From Cohnella terricola (lineage in GTDB: Bacteria; Bacillota; Bacilli; Paenibacillales; Paenibacillaceae), in NCBI RefSeq assembly GCF_007786475.1, contig NZ_VNJJ01000002.1, positions 434,001-498,000 of the forward strand: DNA of 64,000 nucleotides. The letters run 5' to 3'. Positions 7,905-17,347 of the stretch are shown here, in pieces (the first letter of the stretch is position 1; the number at the start of each line of letters is the position of its first letter). A program made the position numbers and the translations under genes. The notes under the pieces were generated by a model that had not been told where the DNA came from, made no database searches, and saw nothing but the letters and a program-made list of their open reading frames with translations.

Positions 7905-8927
7905 CTACGATTCTTTCATCAGTACCGGCAATTCAAGATAACTCGCCTTAATTCCCAATAGGGGAACCGGTTTGTCGAAGGGCTGGCCCAATATCGTCTT
8001 CACCGCAAGATAAGGCATGTTCACGCCGCTAAGACATGTAATATACAATCCGCCGGACATTCGCGGGTTAATCTCGAGCAGCTTCGGCACGCCTTTGTTC
8101 AGTTTCACCTGAATGTTGTACGCATACGGAATGCGGCAGCGCGCCGCGACTCTTGCGGCAATGGCGGCAAGCTCGGGATCGTCTTCCAGCTCATAGATTC
8201 TACCCGTCGATTTTCTTCTCGGAATGGCGACGATCAACTCCCCGTTTCCGTCCGCCAGGCAATCGATGCTAATCTCGTCTTCTTCGAGCAGTTCCATCAC
8301 CATCAGCTTCGGAAACCGTTCGACCGAAGACAGGGCGCCGTAAGCCTGTTCGAAAGAAATAGACGAACCGACCCAGCCGTACAGATCCTTCAGAGCGTTC
8401 CTGTCGTTATCGATTACCCGAAACCCCATGCCGCCTTCGGAATTCGTCGGTTTGAAGCAGACTTTATGTCCACCCTCGATAAGCGCTTCGTAGGCATCCT
8501 TGAATTGACTCGCCGTCTCCGCGACGTAATACTCCGGAATCGGCACGACGTCTGTCCCTTGCAACGATTCATAGAACAGATCCTTCTCGATCATTCTCTC
8601 GAGCAGCGGAATATCGCGGCACACCATCACTTTCGTGCCGATCTCGTCGAAACGGCTTGCTTCCTTGGCGATCTCGAGCATCATCAGTCGGGGGATGAAC
8701 ACATCGATCCGGTTCCGCTTGCAGAAATCCACGGCGTAATCGACGTATTCGGTTCCTTGCAGAACCGGTTCCTTCTCTGCGTAGTCGCAGGCCTGAAGAG
8801 AGAGATGGCCGGGGTCCGGATGGCTCCCGTAACAAACGAAGTTCTCTCCGTCGGGATTATCGCGAATCATATTCATATAGTGATAGGCCGTAGAAAACCA
8901 GCGGTTAAAATAAATGTTCTTCGTCAC
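7905..8927 (-). CDS. ATP-grasp ligase of the Ter biosynthetic module
   Basis: The 340-residue protein has the ATP-grasp layout: an N-terminal pre-ATP domain, the glycine-rich CFKPTNSEGGMGFRV loop near residue 155, and the metal-binding LLEINPRMSGG near residue 290. ATP-grasp enzymes join a carboxylate to an amine or thiol through an acyl phosphate. The substrate is unknown. The gene overlaps the HAD gene by 4 nt and is the last of five coupled genes. Comparative genomics (Aravind and colleagues) proposed that this module makes a nucleoside-like metabolite in Ter stress systems. Confidence 0.85.
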   Translation of the reverse strand: MTKNIYFNRWFSTAYHYMNMIRDNPDGENFVCYGSHPDPGHLSLQACDYAEKEPVLQGTEYVDYAVDFCKRNRIDVFIPRLMMLEIAKEASRFDEIGTKVMVCRDIPLLERMIEKDLFYESLQGTDVVPIPEYYVAETASQFKDAYEALIEGGHKVCFKPTNSEGGMGFRVIDNDRNALKDLYGWVGSSISFEQAYGALSSVERFPKLMVMELLEEDEISIDCLADGNGELIVAIPRRKSTGRIYELEDDPELAAIAARVAARCRIPYAYNIQVKLNKGVPKLLEINPRMSGGLYITCLSGVNMPYLAVKTILGQPFDKPVPLLGIKASYLELPVLMKES

Positions 8928-9730
8928 GCCGTCCCCGCCTCCATCCGGTTCGTCAAAGTGGCTAAAATGTCTTCCGAGGCGCGTATTCCCTCGCTCCGCG
9001 TGAACCGGATTCGTTCGTGCTTTCCGCCGTATTTACGGAACAGTTCGCCGTGTCCGGGAGCCAGCGCTTCGTCGGCGATGAGCAGCATGCTCTCGTCCAG
9101 CAGGCTGTCGCCCGCGGCGAAGACGTACCGCGAACCGCTCAATTGCTTCACGTATTCTACGGCCGCTCCCTTGCTTACTGGATTCGGCACGAGATAGATT
9201 TTGCGGCCCTGCAAGGAGCAGTTCCAGCCATGTCCACCGATCTCTCTCGCCAATTCTTCCATGAACCCGCTCGGCAACAGTTCTCTCTTGACGACGAAAG
9301 CATAGAACAGTTCGTCGCATAACCGCTCCTTCATGACCCATTCTTCTTTGACAAGACGATCGAAGAAGGACCTGATCTCCGCGGACGAGGCCGATTCCTT
9401 CCGCACGGTTTGCCGTAGCAAGCGATCCCACTGCATGTCCGCGCGGCCGTCGACCAGCACTTTTCCTCCGTTGCTGACGATGGCGTAACGGCAGTGAATC
9501 CCGTCGGAGAATCCGTGGATTCTCGCGTACTGCTCATGCACCCTAGTCGTCGTCGGAACGAAGTGAAGCTCGCGGCTTAACCGTTGCAGCAGACGATGGG
9601 CGGATCGGGTCATGTAGGATAGATCCTCTCCCTCGTATTTCTCGACCGGCACAAGCTCGTCCGATTCCGTCGCTCCCATCGAATTGCGGGAGTAGATTAG
9701 CGTCCGGTCCAAATCGCAAGCAAAGATCAA
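8924..9730 (-). CDS. HAD-family phosphatase of the Ter module
   Basis: The 268-residue enzyme opens with the HAD motif I (FACDLDRTLIY; Asp6 and Asp8) and has motif IV AAGDSLLDESML near residue 215, with a cap domain between. It most resembles Cof-type sugar phosphatases. The start is TTG 9730, 7 nt after a strong AGGGAGGA that overlaps the end of the StiP gene. It overlaps the ATP-grasp gene by 4 nt. In the module it would dephosphorylate a phosphoribosyl-type intermediate, which is inference. Confidence 0.85.
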   Translation of the reverse strand: MIFACDLDRTLIYSRNSMGATESDELVPVEKYEGEDLSYMTRSAHRLLQRLSRELHFVPTTTRVHEQYARIHGFSDGIHCRYAIVSNGGKVLVDGRADMQWDRLLRQTVRKESASSAEIRSFFDRLVKEEWVMKERLCDELFYAFVVKRELLPSGFMEELAREIGGHGWNCSLQGRKIYLVPNPVSKGAAVEYVKQLSGSRYVFAAGDSLLDESMLLIADEALAPGHGELFRKYGGKHERIRFTRSEGIRASEDILATLTNRMEAGTA

Positions 9731-9733
9731 AGC

Positions 9734-10867
9734 TTAGTCCTCCCTAAGCGGCTTAATGATTCCGCAGCATGAATAGGTCAAATCGGGATACTCTTCGACG
9801 GGCACCCCGCGATCCGCCGCGAGCAGCAGAACGGGAGCCAGGTTCGGATTATTCCGGTCGTCGACGAGTATCCTCCAAGGCACTCTGCGCAGCAAGACGC
9901 GGGTCGTCTCGCCGACACCGGGCTTGACGAGGTTGATGTCGCCGATCCGGTAATCGCTTTGGATGTTGCGGATATCCCGCTCGCCTTGCCATGTGACGAC
10001 ATCCGTATCCGTGTTGAGCAGCTCGGAAGCCTGCGCCTTTGCCGCTTCTCTGACGGAAGCAAAATGCCGCTCGATCGCGTCGACATATTCGTTCGACAGA
10101 TCGTCGTCTGCCAGCTCCCGGTAATATTTCGCCCCGTGGAAGTCCTCCGGTCCGATCAGATCGTCCCGAAGCACCGTCCGGCTGACCAAGCCCGACACCG
10201 TCGAATTCAGGCACGCGCTCGGGATAAGGAAGTCCTCGCGCGTGCCGTAAGTGGCCGAGCAGCAGCCCGGATCGGCCAGCACCGCCAGATCGTCGTTCAA
10301 GCGAATGCCGTACTTCCGCTCGAAAGCCTCGCAGGCTTCGATCAGCACTTTGCGAATGGCTCCCTTGCCCGTCCAACCGTCGATGAATTGAATCTCTTCC
10401 CCCGGATGGCGGCGCAAAATGTATTTAAGGGCGTTCTCGTCGATGCCTTTGCCCCGGATGATCGAGATGCTGTAATGAGGAAGCGCTATGCCATAGTAGG
10501 CCTCTATGTAGCGCTTGATGAGAACGCCGATCGGCGTTCCCGCCCGTGCCAAGGAGACGAGAACCGTAGCGGTTCCCCGCTTGGCGATGATCTGCTCCGA
10601 TACGACCGCAACCGCCTCCGCGACTTTCATCGCCGATCGACTTAGCGTCTCATGATAGAGCTGGATATAATCTTCCGATGGCCGATACTCAATCGGCAGC
10701 ATTTCCGAGTAGTGGGTTCCGGATTGGATCGCCTCTTCCCGGTCTTCCGTGTCTCTTTCCAATGAAACATGGCTTAAATCCTTTAATAAGAAAACGACAT
10801 CCTCGGGCTTGTAGCTCCCCATAGGGGACGGCTCCGCGAGGTTGCCATCGAATATTGACGCCTTCAT
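9734..10867 (-). CDS. StiP-like protein (PRTase-like plus PELOTA-type domains)
   Basis: The 377-residue protein matches the family annotated as 'cysteine protease StiP'. The N-terminal two thirds carry a phosphoribosyltransferase-like core (TVLVSLARAGTPIGVL near 102, IQFIDGWTGKGAIRKVL near 155). The C-terminal part (about 285-370) has the PELOTA-type RNA-binding-like fold and ends in YSCCGIIKPLRED. The protease name is weakly founded. The gene overlaps the upstream PRTase gene by 4 nt (ATGA). Two PRTase-type folds side by side are typical of this conserved Ter-linked operon. Confidence 0.8.
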   Translation of the reverse strand: MKASIFDGNLAEPSPMGSYKPEDVVFLLKDLSHVSLERDTEDREEAIQSGTHYSEMLPIEYRPSEDYIQLYHETLSRSAMKVAEAVAVVSEQIIAKRGTATVLVSLARAGTPIGVLIKRYIEAYYGIALPHYSISIIRGKGIDENALKYILRRHPGEEIQFIDGWTGKGAIRKVLIEACEAFERKYGIRLNDDLAVLADPGCCSATYGTREDFLIPSACLNSTVSGLVSRTVLRDDLIGPEDFHGAKYYRELADDDLSNEYVDAIERHFASVREAAKAQASELLNTDTDVVTWQGERDIRNIQSDYRIGDINLVKPGVGETTRVLLRRVPWRILVDDRNNPNLAPVLLLAADRGVPVEEYPDLTYSCCGIIKPLRED

Positions 10868-12279
10868 TCCGTGACCCTCCGTTCGTTCTGCTTGCCGAAG
10901 AAGACCAAGTGCACGATCGGGATTCCGATCCGGGCGAGCTCCCGTTCGAAAGACTCCCCGTTCTTCAGGTCGTACTCCCGTTCGACGAAAACAAAAATCT
11001 CGTCGTACTGACCGGGATGGATATTATACATATAATTCGCGACGTCCTCTCCGTCAACCGAATCATAACGATATGCAGAGGAGACGGCATACTCTTCCTT
11101 GCGCAACGGATGAATCGGACTGCGCGTCGTTGACTGGATATACGTCCCATCACCCATAAGCTCGGCGATTCTCATCGGGATGTACATGAATTCTCCCGTT
11201 CCGAGACATAGAATCCGTTCTCCCGACCTTCGGGAGAGCAGATATTCGGCCGCCGAACCGAGTTCCCGGTCCAGCTCCTCGCCGTTCCGCGCGTTCATAC
11301 CGAACCGCCCCGTGTGCATTAAATACGGTACGGATCGCTCCTCGTCCGCGTAGCCTTCGCCTTCCGTGTCCAGATGCGCGAAGAACGACGAGATGTCATG
11401 GCGGTTAATATGGACGGAGCTCTGTGTACCGAACTCCCGTCCAGCGCCCGCCCGTTCCTCCAAGGGACTCCCGTTCACGGAGATCGAGCCTTCGACGAGC
11501 GCCAAGCAGCGGATGCGAACGCCCAGCTCGTTCTCTAACTCGACGAACCGCTTCCTATCCGCTTGAGAACGCCAATCCAGCAAGCTCGCCACGACGTAAT
11601 CGGTTTTGCCGAATTTGCCGTGCAGCTCGCGAATGATATTCAGAGCGGTCTTTCCCGTCGTAATCTCGTCGTCTACGAGCACGATCTTGGAAGCGCCGCG
11701 GAAGATTCCGGGATCGCGGACATAGCAGCGGTGCGCAACCGCATGGGAATGCTCCTCTTCGAAATCGATCTCCGAAACAAGATCGTCGATCCGTTCGCGG
11801 GTCGTGTGCATGAACGTGACGTTGCCCTCGAACGCGTCGAACACGCTATGCCCGAGTGCGGTCGCCGTCTCCGCAAAACCGATGAAGAGCGTCGGTTCGT
11901 CGAGGTGGATTTTCCGCTCCATTAGCTTCCGATAGAGAAGATCCGCCTGCTCCTCGCTCTCGAAGGCAAGACGAACTTCCTCTGCGGATGCGGCATTGCG
12001 AAGCCCGAGCTCCCGCTCCGCGTATAGGCAGCCGAGCAATGCTCCCGCTCCGAGTGATAGCGACGGACGGACGGGAATATGCTTCCCCAGCAGCTTGCTG
12101 ACGAAGAGGAAGCCTCGTTTCTTGTTGATCCGAGCCGCCATCTGAAACAGATCATCGAGCTTGAGCCGGTACGGGTTCGCGGTCACGCTTACCCCGACTT
12201 CCAAGCCGTCGACGATATTATACAAGCGCTCCCGTTCGTTCGGGTTCGGCGAGCAGGCTGGTGAAGTTATGTTTTTCAT
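10864..12279 (-). CDS. Phosphoribosyltransferase with TRSP domain
   Basis: The 471-residue protein has a clear PRPP-binding loop (KIVLVDDEITTGKTALNII near residue 200). Its C-terminal region (about 290-465) corresponds to the TRSP domain seen only in these operons (HTGRFGMNARN, then LCLGTGEFMYIPM). Reaction: transfer of a phosphoribosyl group to an unknown acceptor. The ATG at 12279 follows GGGGTG and lies 62 nt inside the upstream lyase gene, an unusually long overlap. A later start would lose conserved N-terminal sequence, so the long form is preferred. Confidence 0.82.
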   Translation of the reverse strand: MKNITSPACSPNPNERERLYNIVDGLEVGVSVTANPYRLKLDDLFQMAARINKKRGFLFVSKLLGKHIPVRPSLSLGAGALLGCLYAERELGLRNAASAEEVRLAFESEEQADLLYRKLMERKIHLDEPTLFIGFAETATALGHSVFDAFEGNVTFMHTTRERIDDLVSEIDFEEEHSHAVAHRCYVRDPGIFRGASKIVLVDDEITTGKTALNIIRELHGKFGKTDYVVASLLDWRSQADRKRFVELENELGVRIRCLALVEGSISVNGSPLEERAGAGREFGTQSSVHINRHDISSFFAHLDTEGEGYADEERSVPYLMHTGRFGMNARNGEELDRELGSAAEYLLSRRSGERILCLGTGEFMYIPMRIAELMGDGTYIQSTTRSPIHPLRKEEYAVSSAYRYDSVDGEDVANYMYNIHPGQYDEIFVFVEREYDLKNGESFERELARIGIPIVHLVFFGKQNERRVTE

Positions 12280-13426
12280 GTAGCACCCCGAAAATCTTTG
12301 ATCGGTTCAAAATCCGTCTGGACCAGTTCATATGCGGCTTAATCTCGTTCATCTTGTTCTCATACCGGCTTTTCATGACACCGAAGTCGCCATGGCTGTT
12401 CTCGATGATGCTGATCGCGTCGATATATTCTTCGTGCGTGACGACATATAAAGACTGAACCGGCTGAAGATGGGACGGATGAATGATCGTCTTGCCGACG
12501 ATGCCGTTTTCCTTATCGTAAGAGACCTCGCGGAGCAAGCCGTCCACGGAGCCGTCGAGATAAGACATGCGCAGCCTCAGCCCGTCTTTGCCCATCATTT
12601 CCTGGAATGGAGTCATTCTAAGCTGCGGCTTTAACACGCGATCGCTCCTGAAATACTCCCAGACGGGACCGGAGATGACGAAACGGCTTTCTTCCCTGCC
12701 GAAAATATTGATGATGTCCGTCACGCAATCCCGGATCACGCCGATATCGTAGATCGTCATGTCGGGATTGCGCCTAAGACCGAAAATGCTCGAAAAGTCG
12801 GTCGCGCCGATTCGCACGTTGAGCACGTAAGGCCGATATCTCAACAATAGCTGCCGAATTCCTAACAATGCAGATAGCCGGCTCTCCCGGTAAATCACGT
12901 CGGGCGTTTCTAGAATCGGCATTCCGTACAGAATCGGCTCTTCCGGTCCGGCCTCTTGATTATGAGCCTCCAGCATTCGGAAGTACGCTTCTCCGGACTC
13001 CGCCGTGAACTTCGGAAAAGCAAATCCAGTCAACAGATTCAGACGCCCTTCCAGCAACCGAAGCAGCTTCTCGAACTGCTGGACGGACCGAACGCGAACG
13101 AAGATGAGCGGCAGCGAAGGCGGATACAGCCGCCCGCTATCCAAATAAGTCTGGAGCTTGTCCAACGTCTCACGAAGATTCTGCTCCGCGAGATGAACCT
13201 GATTGTCCGCGACTGCATCTTCAAGATCGATGACGAGAGAGACGAGTCCTTTGATCTTCCTGTTCATGATGTTTTCAGCGATCGCCGGTCTGGTCGCCGG
13301 CATGTATAGCGCCGCTCCTACCGCGTAAGCCAGTAATTCTTTATCGTCGCGATTGCTGAACTCCGTCGGACGATAATGGAAAATATCGTTCTCCTGCTCC
13401 GGGGTCAGATAGTCGAAATAACGCAA
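12218..13426 (-). CDS. CitE/HpcH-like lyase, first gene of the Ter module
   Basis: The 402-residue protein belongs to the HpcH/HpaI aldolase and citrate lyase beta family. It has the TIM-barrel segments KGLVSLVIDLEDAV (near 80), LPLIFVRVRS (near 120) and the C-terminal GKTIIHPSHLQPVQSL (near 325). These enzymes cleave or form C-C bonds using Mg2+ and often acyl-CoA. A frame extends to 13465, but AAGGAGGGTG sits 6 nt before TTG 13426, giving a start LRYFDYL. It is separated from terC by a terminator, so the module may be expressed separately from terD-terC. Confidence 0.82.
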   Translation of the reverse strand: MRYFDYLTPEQENDIFHYRPTEFSNRDDKELLAYAVGAALYMPATRPAIAENIMNRKIKGLVSLVIDLEDAVADNQVHLAEQNLRETLDKLQTYLDSGRLYPPSLPLIFVRVRSVQQFEKLLRLLEGRLNLLTGFAFPKFTAESGEAYFRMLEAHNQEAGPEEPILYGMPILETPDVIYRESRLSALLGIRQLLLRYRPYVLNVRIGATDFSSIFGLRRNPDMTIYDIGVIRDCVTDIINIFGREESRFVISGPVWEYFRSDRVLKPQLRMTPFQEMMGKDGLRLRMSYLDGSVDGLLREVSYDKENGIVGKTIIHPSHLQPVQSLYVVTHEEYIDAISIIENSHGDFGVMKSRYENKMNEIKPHMNWSRRILNRSKIFGVLHEKHNFTSLLAEPERTGALV

Positions 13427-13480
13427 GCCTCTCACCCTCCTTAAAGCTGCAATACCTTCAAACAAATGACAAAAACAATT

Positions 13481-13517
13481 CTAAAAAATATCCCCCACGC
13501 AATGATGAGGGATATTT
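13481..13517 (-). terminator. Terminator between terC and the biosynthetic module
   Basis: AAATATCCC and GGGATATTT arms (13509-13517 with 13487-13495) are followed by TTTTTTAG on the minus strand. It ends the terD-terC transcript or acts as an attenuator before the downstream enzymes. Confidence 0.8.
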
Positions 13518-13546
13518 CCGATAGGACGCTACAACAGACGGATAGA

Positions 13547-14350
13547 TTAGGAACGAGCCGAAGAATCGGCGGCAGCGGACTTCTTCTTGACGGAGCTGTA
13601 GATCATCGTGCCTACGAAGATCAAGATGAGGGTCGAGAAGAACCACGAATGCGGAACATCGAAGCCGAAAGCTCCGGCGATCATCTTCGCGCCGATGACG
13701 ACAATAAGAATAAATGCCGCCTGCTCGAGCTCGGGGAACTTCTCGATCAGTTTCAGGAATACCTGAGCCACGCCGCGCATCATCAGCACGCCGAGTATGC
13801 CACCCAGGAACAACACCCACACTTCGTTGCTTACGCCGAATGCGGCGAGCACGCTGTCGATACTGAAGGCGATATCCATGATCTCGACGGCCAGCACCGT
13901 GCGCCAGAAGCCGAGCCCTTTATTTTCGATTTCCTGCTCTTCCTCGTCTGCCTTGCGGCGAATGTACGGAATGAGCGGAATTCCTCCGACTCGCAACATC
14001 GCGAACTCCAGATCGAATAGATTGCTAAGCGCGATCCAGAGCAGGTAAAGCCCTCCGGCCACTTTGATCCACGTTATCTTGACGAGATACGTCCCGATTC
14101 CGATCGCGAGAAAACGGAAAATATACGCGCCGATAATTCCGTAGAACAACGCTTTTTTCTGCTGGTCTTTCGGAAGGTGTCTGACCATGACCGCCAGCAC
14201 TAGCGCGTTATCCGCGGACAACAGCCCTTCCAGAATAATCAGCGTGCCGATAATTCCCCATGTGGAAGGCTGGGATAAAATATCGCCAATATGCTCCCAA
14301 TTGAAGAAACTTGCGAAATTATCTATGAAGCTATGAAAAAACTCTGCCAT
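13547..14350 (-). CDS. terC: TerC family integral membrane protein
   Basis: The 267-residue protein has seven or more hydrophobic helices and both TerC signatures with paired acidic residues: EGLLSADNALVLAV near residue 41 and EIMDIAFSIDSVLAAF near 155. TerC proteins help tellurite resistance; related Bacillus proteins export or deliver Mn2+ to secreted enzymes. A charged loop lies at about 128-145 and the C terminus is Lys/Ser-rich. It follows the last terD gene by 58 nt. No yybP-ykoY riboswitch is seen in front of it. Confidence 0.92.
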   Translation of the reverse strand: MAEFFHSFIDNFASFFNWEHIGDILSQPSTWGIIGTLIILEGLLSADNALVLAVMVRHLPKDQQKKALFYGIIGAYIFRFLAIGIGTYLVKITWIKVAGGLYLLWIALSNLFDLEFAMLRVGGIPLIPYIRRKADEEEQEIENKGLGFWRTVLAVEIMDIAFSIDSVLAAFGVSNEVWVLFLGGILGVLMMRGVAQVFLKLIEKFPELEQAAFILIVVIGAKMIAGAFGFDVPHSWFFSTLILIFVGTMIYSSVKKKSAAADSSARS

Positions 14351-14408
14351 GATGGCCCCCTTGCCGATGTTGGCTCGATATAATCAATCCGTTTGCCGTA
14401 ATTTTCTT

Positions 14409-14990
14409 TTACTTGGCGTCAAGCCCGTAGTTTTGGGCAAGCGCGGCCAATCCGCCCGAGAAGCCGGCGCCTACCGCTTGGAACTTCCAGTCTTCTCCGT
14501 GACGGTATAGCTCGCATACGACGACGGCCGTTTCCACCGAGAAGTCCTCGCCCAGATCGTAGCGCAGAATCTCGCTGCCTGTCTGCTCGTCCACCAAGCG
14601 GACGAAAGCGTTCGAGACTTGTCCGAAGTTCTGGTTGCGGGATTGCGCATCATGGATCGTGACGGTGATGCCGATGCGTTGAATCGCGCCCGGAATTTTC
14701 GTGAAGTCGATCTTGATTTGCTCGTCGTCGCCTTCGCCTTGACCGTCCCGGTTATCTCCCGTATGAACGAGGGCACCGGAATACGCGGTCAGATTGTTGT
14801 AGAACACGAAATCTTCGATTCCGTTCGCTTTGCCGTTCTCATGAAGCAAGAATGCCGATGCATCCAGGTCGAAATCGTCTCCGCCCGTATACTTGTTCGT
14901 ATCCCAACCGAGGCCGATAATCGCTTTCTGCAGTCCGGGATTGGTTTTCGTCAAATCGATTCTTTGTCCTTTGGCTAAGCTAATCGTCAT
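14409..14990 (-). CDS. TerD family calcium-binding stress protein (fourth in operon)
   Basis: The 193-residue product begins [19 protein letters not shown] and shows the TerD calcium sites [10 protein letters not shown] (near 37) and [14 protein letters not shown] (near 75). An upstream extension is open to 15047, but GGAGGCG about 7 nt before ATG 14990 sets the start and aligns with the sister proteins. TerD proteins are soluble, bind Ca2+ tightly and are needed for tellurite, phage and oxidative stress resistance by an unknown mechanism. They may assemble at the membrane with TerC. Confidence 0.92.
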   Translation of the reverse strand: MTISLAKGQRIDLTKTNPGLQKAIIGLGWDTNKYTGGDDFDLDASAFLLHENGKANGIEDFVFYNNLTAYSGALVHTGDNRDGQGEGDDEQIKIDFTKIPGAIQRIGITVTIHDAQSRNQNFGQVSNAFVRLVDEQTGSEILRYDLGEDFSVETAVVVCELYRHGEDWKFQAVGAGFSGGLAALAQNYGLDAK

Positions 14991-15003
14991 TTCGATACGC
15001 CTC

Positions 15004-15582
15004 CTATACTTGAATTCCGAAGTCCCGGCACAAGCCAGCCAGCCCATCGCGATAACCGCTGCCTACGGCGCTGAATTTCCATTCCCCGTTATGACGGTAC
15101 AACTCGGCCACAACAACCGCCGTCTCGATCGAGAAGTCTTCCCCGAGATCGTAACGGATAAGTTCTTCGTTTGTGACGTCGTTCACGACTCGCACGAAAG
15201 AGTTGGCAACTTGACCGAAATTCTGATTGCGGGCAGCGGCATCGTGGATCGTGATGCAGAACGCAATCTTCTCGACTTCCGAAGGAACTTGTCCCAATTC
15301 GATCGTCAGAAATTCGTCGTCGCCTTCTCCTTCGCCGGTCTGGTTGTCGCCCGACAAGCAGATCGAGCCGTTCGCGTTCAACCGGTTGTTGTAAAAAATA
15401 AAATCGCGCTCGGAGCTCGTCTTCCCCGATGCGTTCAAACAAAAGGCGGACGCATCCAAGTCGAAGGAGCTGCCCCCGTCGTACTTGTTCGTATCCCAAC
15501 CCAAGCCGACCTTCACTTTCGTCAATCCCGGATTGGATTTGGTTAGATCGACCTTTTGGCCTTTCGATAAATTCACGGCCAT
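15004..15582 (-). CDS. TerD family calcium-binding stress protein (third in operon)
   Basis: The 192-residue protein begins [19 protein letters not shown] and carries [10 protein letters not shown] and [13 protein letters not shown], the acidic residues that bind Ca2+. AAGGAGG at about 15589-15596 selects ATG 15582 over a longer frame to 15606. It is closely related in length and motif to the genes on both sides, indicating local duplication. The gap to the next terD is 13 nt. Confidence 0.92.
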   Translation of the reverse strand: MAVNLSKGQKVDLTKSNPGLTKVKVGLGWDTNKYDGGSSFDLDASAFCLNASGKTSSERDFIFYNNRLNANGSICLSGDNQTGEGEGDDEFLTIELGQVPSEVEKIAFCITIHDAAARNQNFGQVANSFVRVVNDVTNEELIRYDLGEDFSIETAVVVAELYRHNGEWKFSAVGSGYRDGLAGLCRDFGIQV

Positions 15583-15661
15583 CCTGAAAACCTCCTTCTC
15601 ACGCAAAGAGGAACCGCAACTACTGAACGGCGGTCCCTCGACGCTAAGGGTTAACTTCCGG

Positions 15662-16237
15662 TTACATCAAACCGTAATCTTTGCACAAGCCGGCCAAGCC
15701 GTCTTTATAGCCGCTGCCGATCGCGTTGAACTTCCATTCTCCGCTATGGCGATACAATTCGCCGACAACGACAGCCGTCTCGACGGAGAAGTCTTCTCCC
15801 AGGTCGTAACGGATCAGTTCCGCACCTGTCTCCTCGTTCACGATACGCACGAACGCGTTCGTCACTTGCCCGAAGTTCTGACCTCTCTCGACCGCTTCGT
15901 GAATCGTGATACAGAACGCGACCTTCTCAACTTCAGCCGGGATGTTGGACAAGTTGACTTTAACCATTTCGTCGTCTCCGTCGCCTTCGCCCGTCAAGTT
16001 ATCGCCCGTATGCACGATGGAGCCGTTGGTGTTTTGCAGATTGTTATAGAAGATAAAATCTTTCTCGGAAGCGGCCTTGCCCGCTCCGTTCAGGCAAAAT
16101 ACGGAAGCGTCCAAGTCGAAATCTTTGCCTCCGTCGTATTTGTTCGTGTCCCAGCCAAGTCCTACCAACACTTTCGTAAGGCCGGGGTTCGTTTTCGTAA
16201 GATCGATTTTCTGTCCTTTGGATAAGCTGATAGACAT
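15662..16237 (-). CDS. TerD family calcium-binding stress protein (second in operon)
   Basis: The 191-residue protein begins [19 protein letters not shown] and has [10 protein letters not shown] and [13 protein letters not shown]. The ATG at 16237 has an AGAGGGA site 7 nt upstream; an ATG six bases earlier (16243) is too close to it. The gap of 79 nt to the next gene holds part of an imperfect hairpin but no clear terminator. It is the nearest of the four to the canonical TerD/YceD form. Confidence 0.92.
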   Translation of the reverse strand: MSISLSKGQKIDLTKTNPGLTKVLVGLGWDTNKYDGGKDFDLDASVFCLNGAGKAASEKDFIFYNNLQNTNGSIVHTGDNLTGEGDGDDEMVKVNLSNIPAEVEKVAFCITIHEAVERGQNFGQVTNAFVRIVNEETGAELIRYDLGEDFSVETAVVVGELYRHSGEWKFNAIGSGYKDGLAGLCKDYGLM

Positions 16238-16263
16238 GTTCATTCCCTCTTTCGGTTAGTGTT

Positions 16264-16848
16264 TTATACGTATTGGCGGGCTAGCAGATCGATATGCGGC
16301 GAGAACGTTCCTTCGCCGATCGCGTTAAACTTCCATTCCCCGTTATAGCGATAGATTTCTCCGACAATCAGCGCGGTTTTGCCGGCATAATTATCCGTCA
16401 GGCTAAATCGAACCATCTCCTGATTATTAGAGCGGTTCACGACTCGAATGTATGCGGAAGAGATCATACCAAAGTCCTGCTTGCGATTCACGCAGTCGTA
16501 GATGTTCACGACGACAAGTATCCGGTGGATATTCGCAGGAACGCGGTCAAGATCGATATGGATCTTCTCGTCGTCGCCTTCGCCTTCGCCCGTGCGGTTG
16601 TCTCCGGAGTGAATAACCGATCCGTCGGGGCTTTTCAGGTTATGGAAGCAGACGAGATTTTTCCCGGTCAGTTTACCGTTCTCGTCGAGCAGCAAAGCCG
16701 ATGCGTCGCAATCAATATCCACTTTCTTGGAGCTGAAAAAGCCTCTTTTCGTAACGGGATCCCATCCGAGGCCTACGGTAATTTTGCTAAGTCCGGCGTT
16801 TCCCTTCGTGAGATCGATTTTTTGTCCTTTAACTAGCGAAATCGTCAT
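16264..16848 (-). CDS. TerD family protein, divergent first copy
   Basis: The 194-residue protein starts [19 protein letters not shown] like its sisters. It then has a lysine-rich insertion (TKRGFFSSKKV) before an altered calcium site DIDCDASALL. The second site is kept ([13 protein letters not shown]). The C-terminal half differs most (FSLTDNYAGKTALIVGEIYRY). It is the promoter-proximal gene of the terDDDD-terC unit, behind an ECF-type promoter at 16896-16921. The different first site suggests altered metal binding, which is inference. Confidence 0.9.
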   Translation of the reverse strand: MTISLVKGQKIDLTKGNAGLSKITVGLGWDPVTKRGFFSSKKVDIDCDASALLLDENGKLTGKNLVCFHNLKSPDGSVIHSGDNRTGEGEGDDEKIHIDLDRVPANIHRILVVVNIYDCVNRKQDFGMISSAYIRVVNRSNNQEMVRFSLTDNYAGKTALIVGEIYRYNGEWKFNAIGEGTFSPHIDLLARQYV

Positions 16849-16895
16849 GTCTAGCAGGGTCTCCCTTCGGCATCGTGCTTTTTGATATAAATATT

Positions 16896-16921
16896 TACGA
16901 CCGAAAAAAAGAAACGTTTCA
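16896..16921 (-). promoter_or_regulatory. ECF-sigma-type promoter of the terD operon
   Basis: On the minus strand TGAAAC (16916-16921) and CGTA (16896-16899) are separated by 16 bp. These are the -35 and -10 elements used by Bacillus sigma-W class ECF factors. It lies 48 nt before the first terD. The related B. subtilis yceC operon is known to answer to ECF sigma factors and sigma-B, so the site fits its genes. Confidence 0.7.
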
Positions 16922-17152
16922 GCCTACTCAAATTATAATCCAAAATCGGACAGCTTTCGATATGCAAAACCTAAAGATCCCGTAAATTCTGGGAATTGTT
17001 CCTTTCCTGAAACCTTATCTGCGGATTTAGCGTCAGTAGTTTTGTCGAATTCGCACAATCCAATCTCAACGTTCGTCGACAACGGCGAAATTCTGAAGAT
17101 CGATGATAAGTAGATGTCTTCCGAAAGCCGGAGGGATAGGCCGATGACTCTT

Positions 17153-17281
17153 ACGGACTTTAGAGACGTTATTTGCCGGTTTATCCCCCGCAGGCTGATC
17201 TAACGGACCCCAGCGTCGTTATTCTCTCTACAAGTATCGATTTGCACGCAATTTCGATCAAATAGCGGCATCTGGGTCCGT
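17153..17281. repeat. Dispersed palindromic repeat, family E, copy 1
   Basis: ACGGAC occurs at 17153 and 17203 (50 bp apart), each followed by a variant of AGNNGNCGTTATT. An inverted copy (AATAGCGGCATCTGGG then GTCCGT, ending 17281) faces them. The same family recurs at 51938-52116. It lies in the 540-bp gene-free stretch between the terD promoter and the NlpC/P60 gene. Confidence 0.75.
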
Positions 17282-17347
17282 TAGGATCTCCCGAACGATC
17301 ATCATGATCAGCACATCGTCCAGGTACTGCAACATCGCTAAAGCGAA

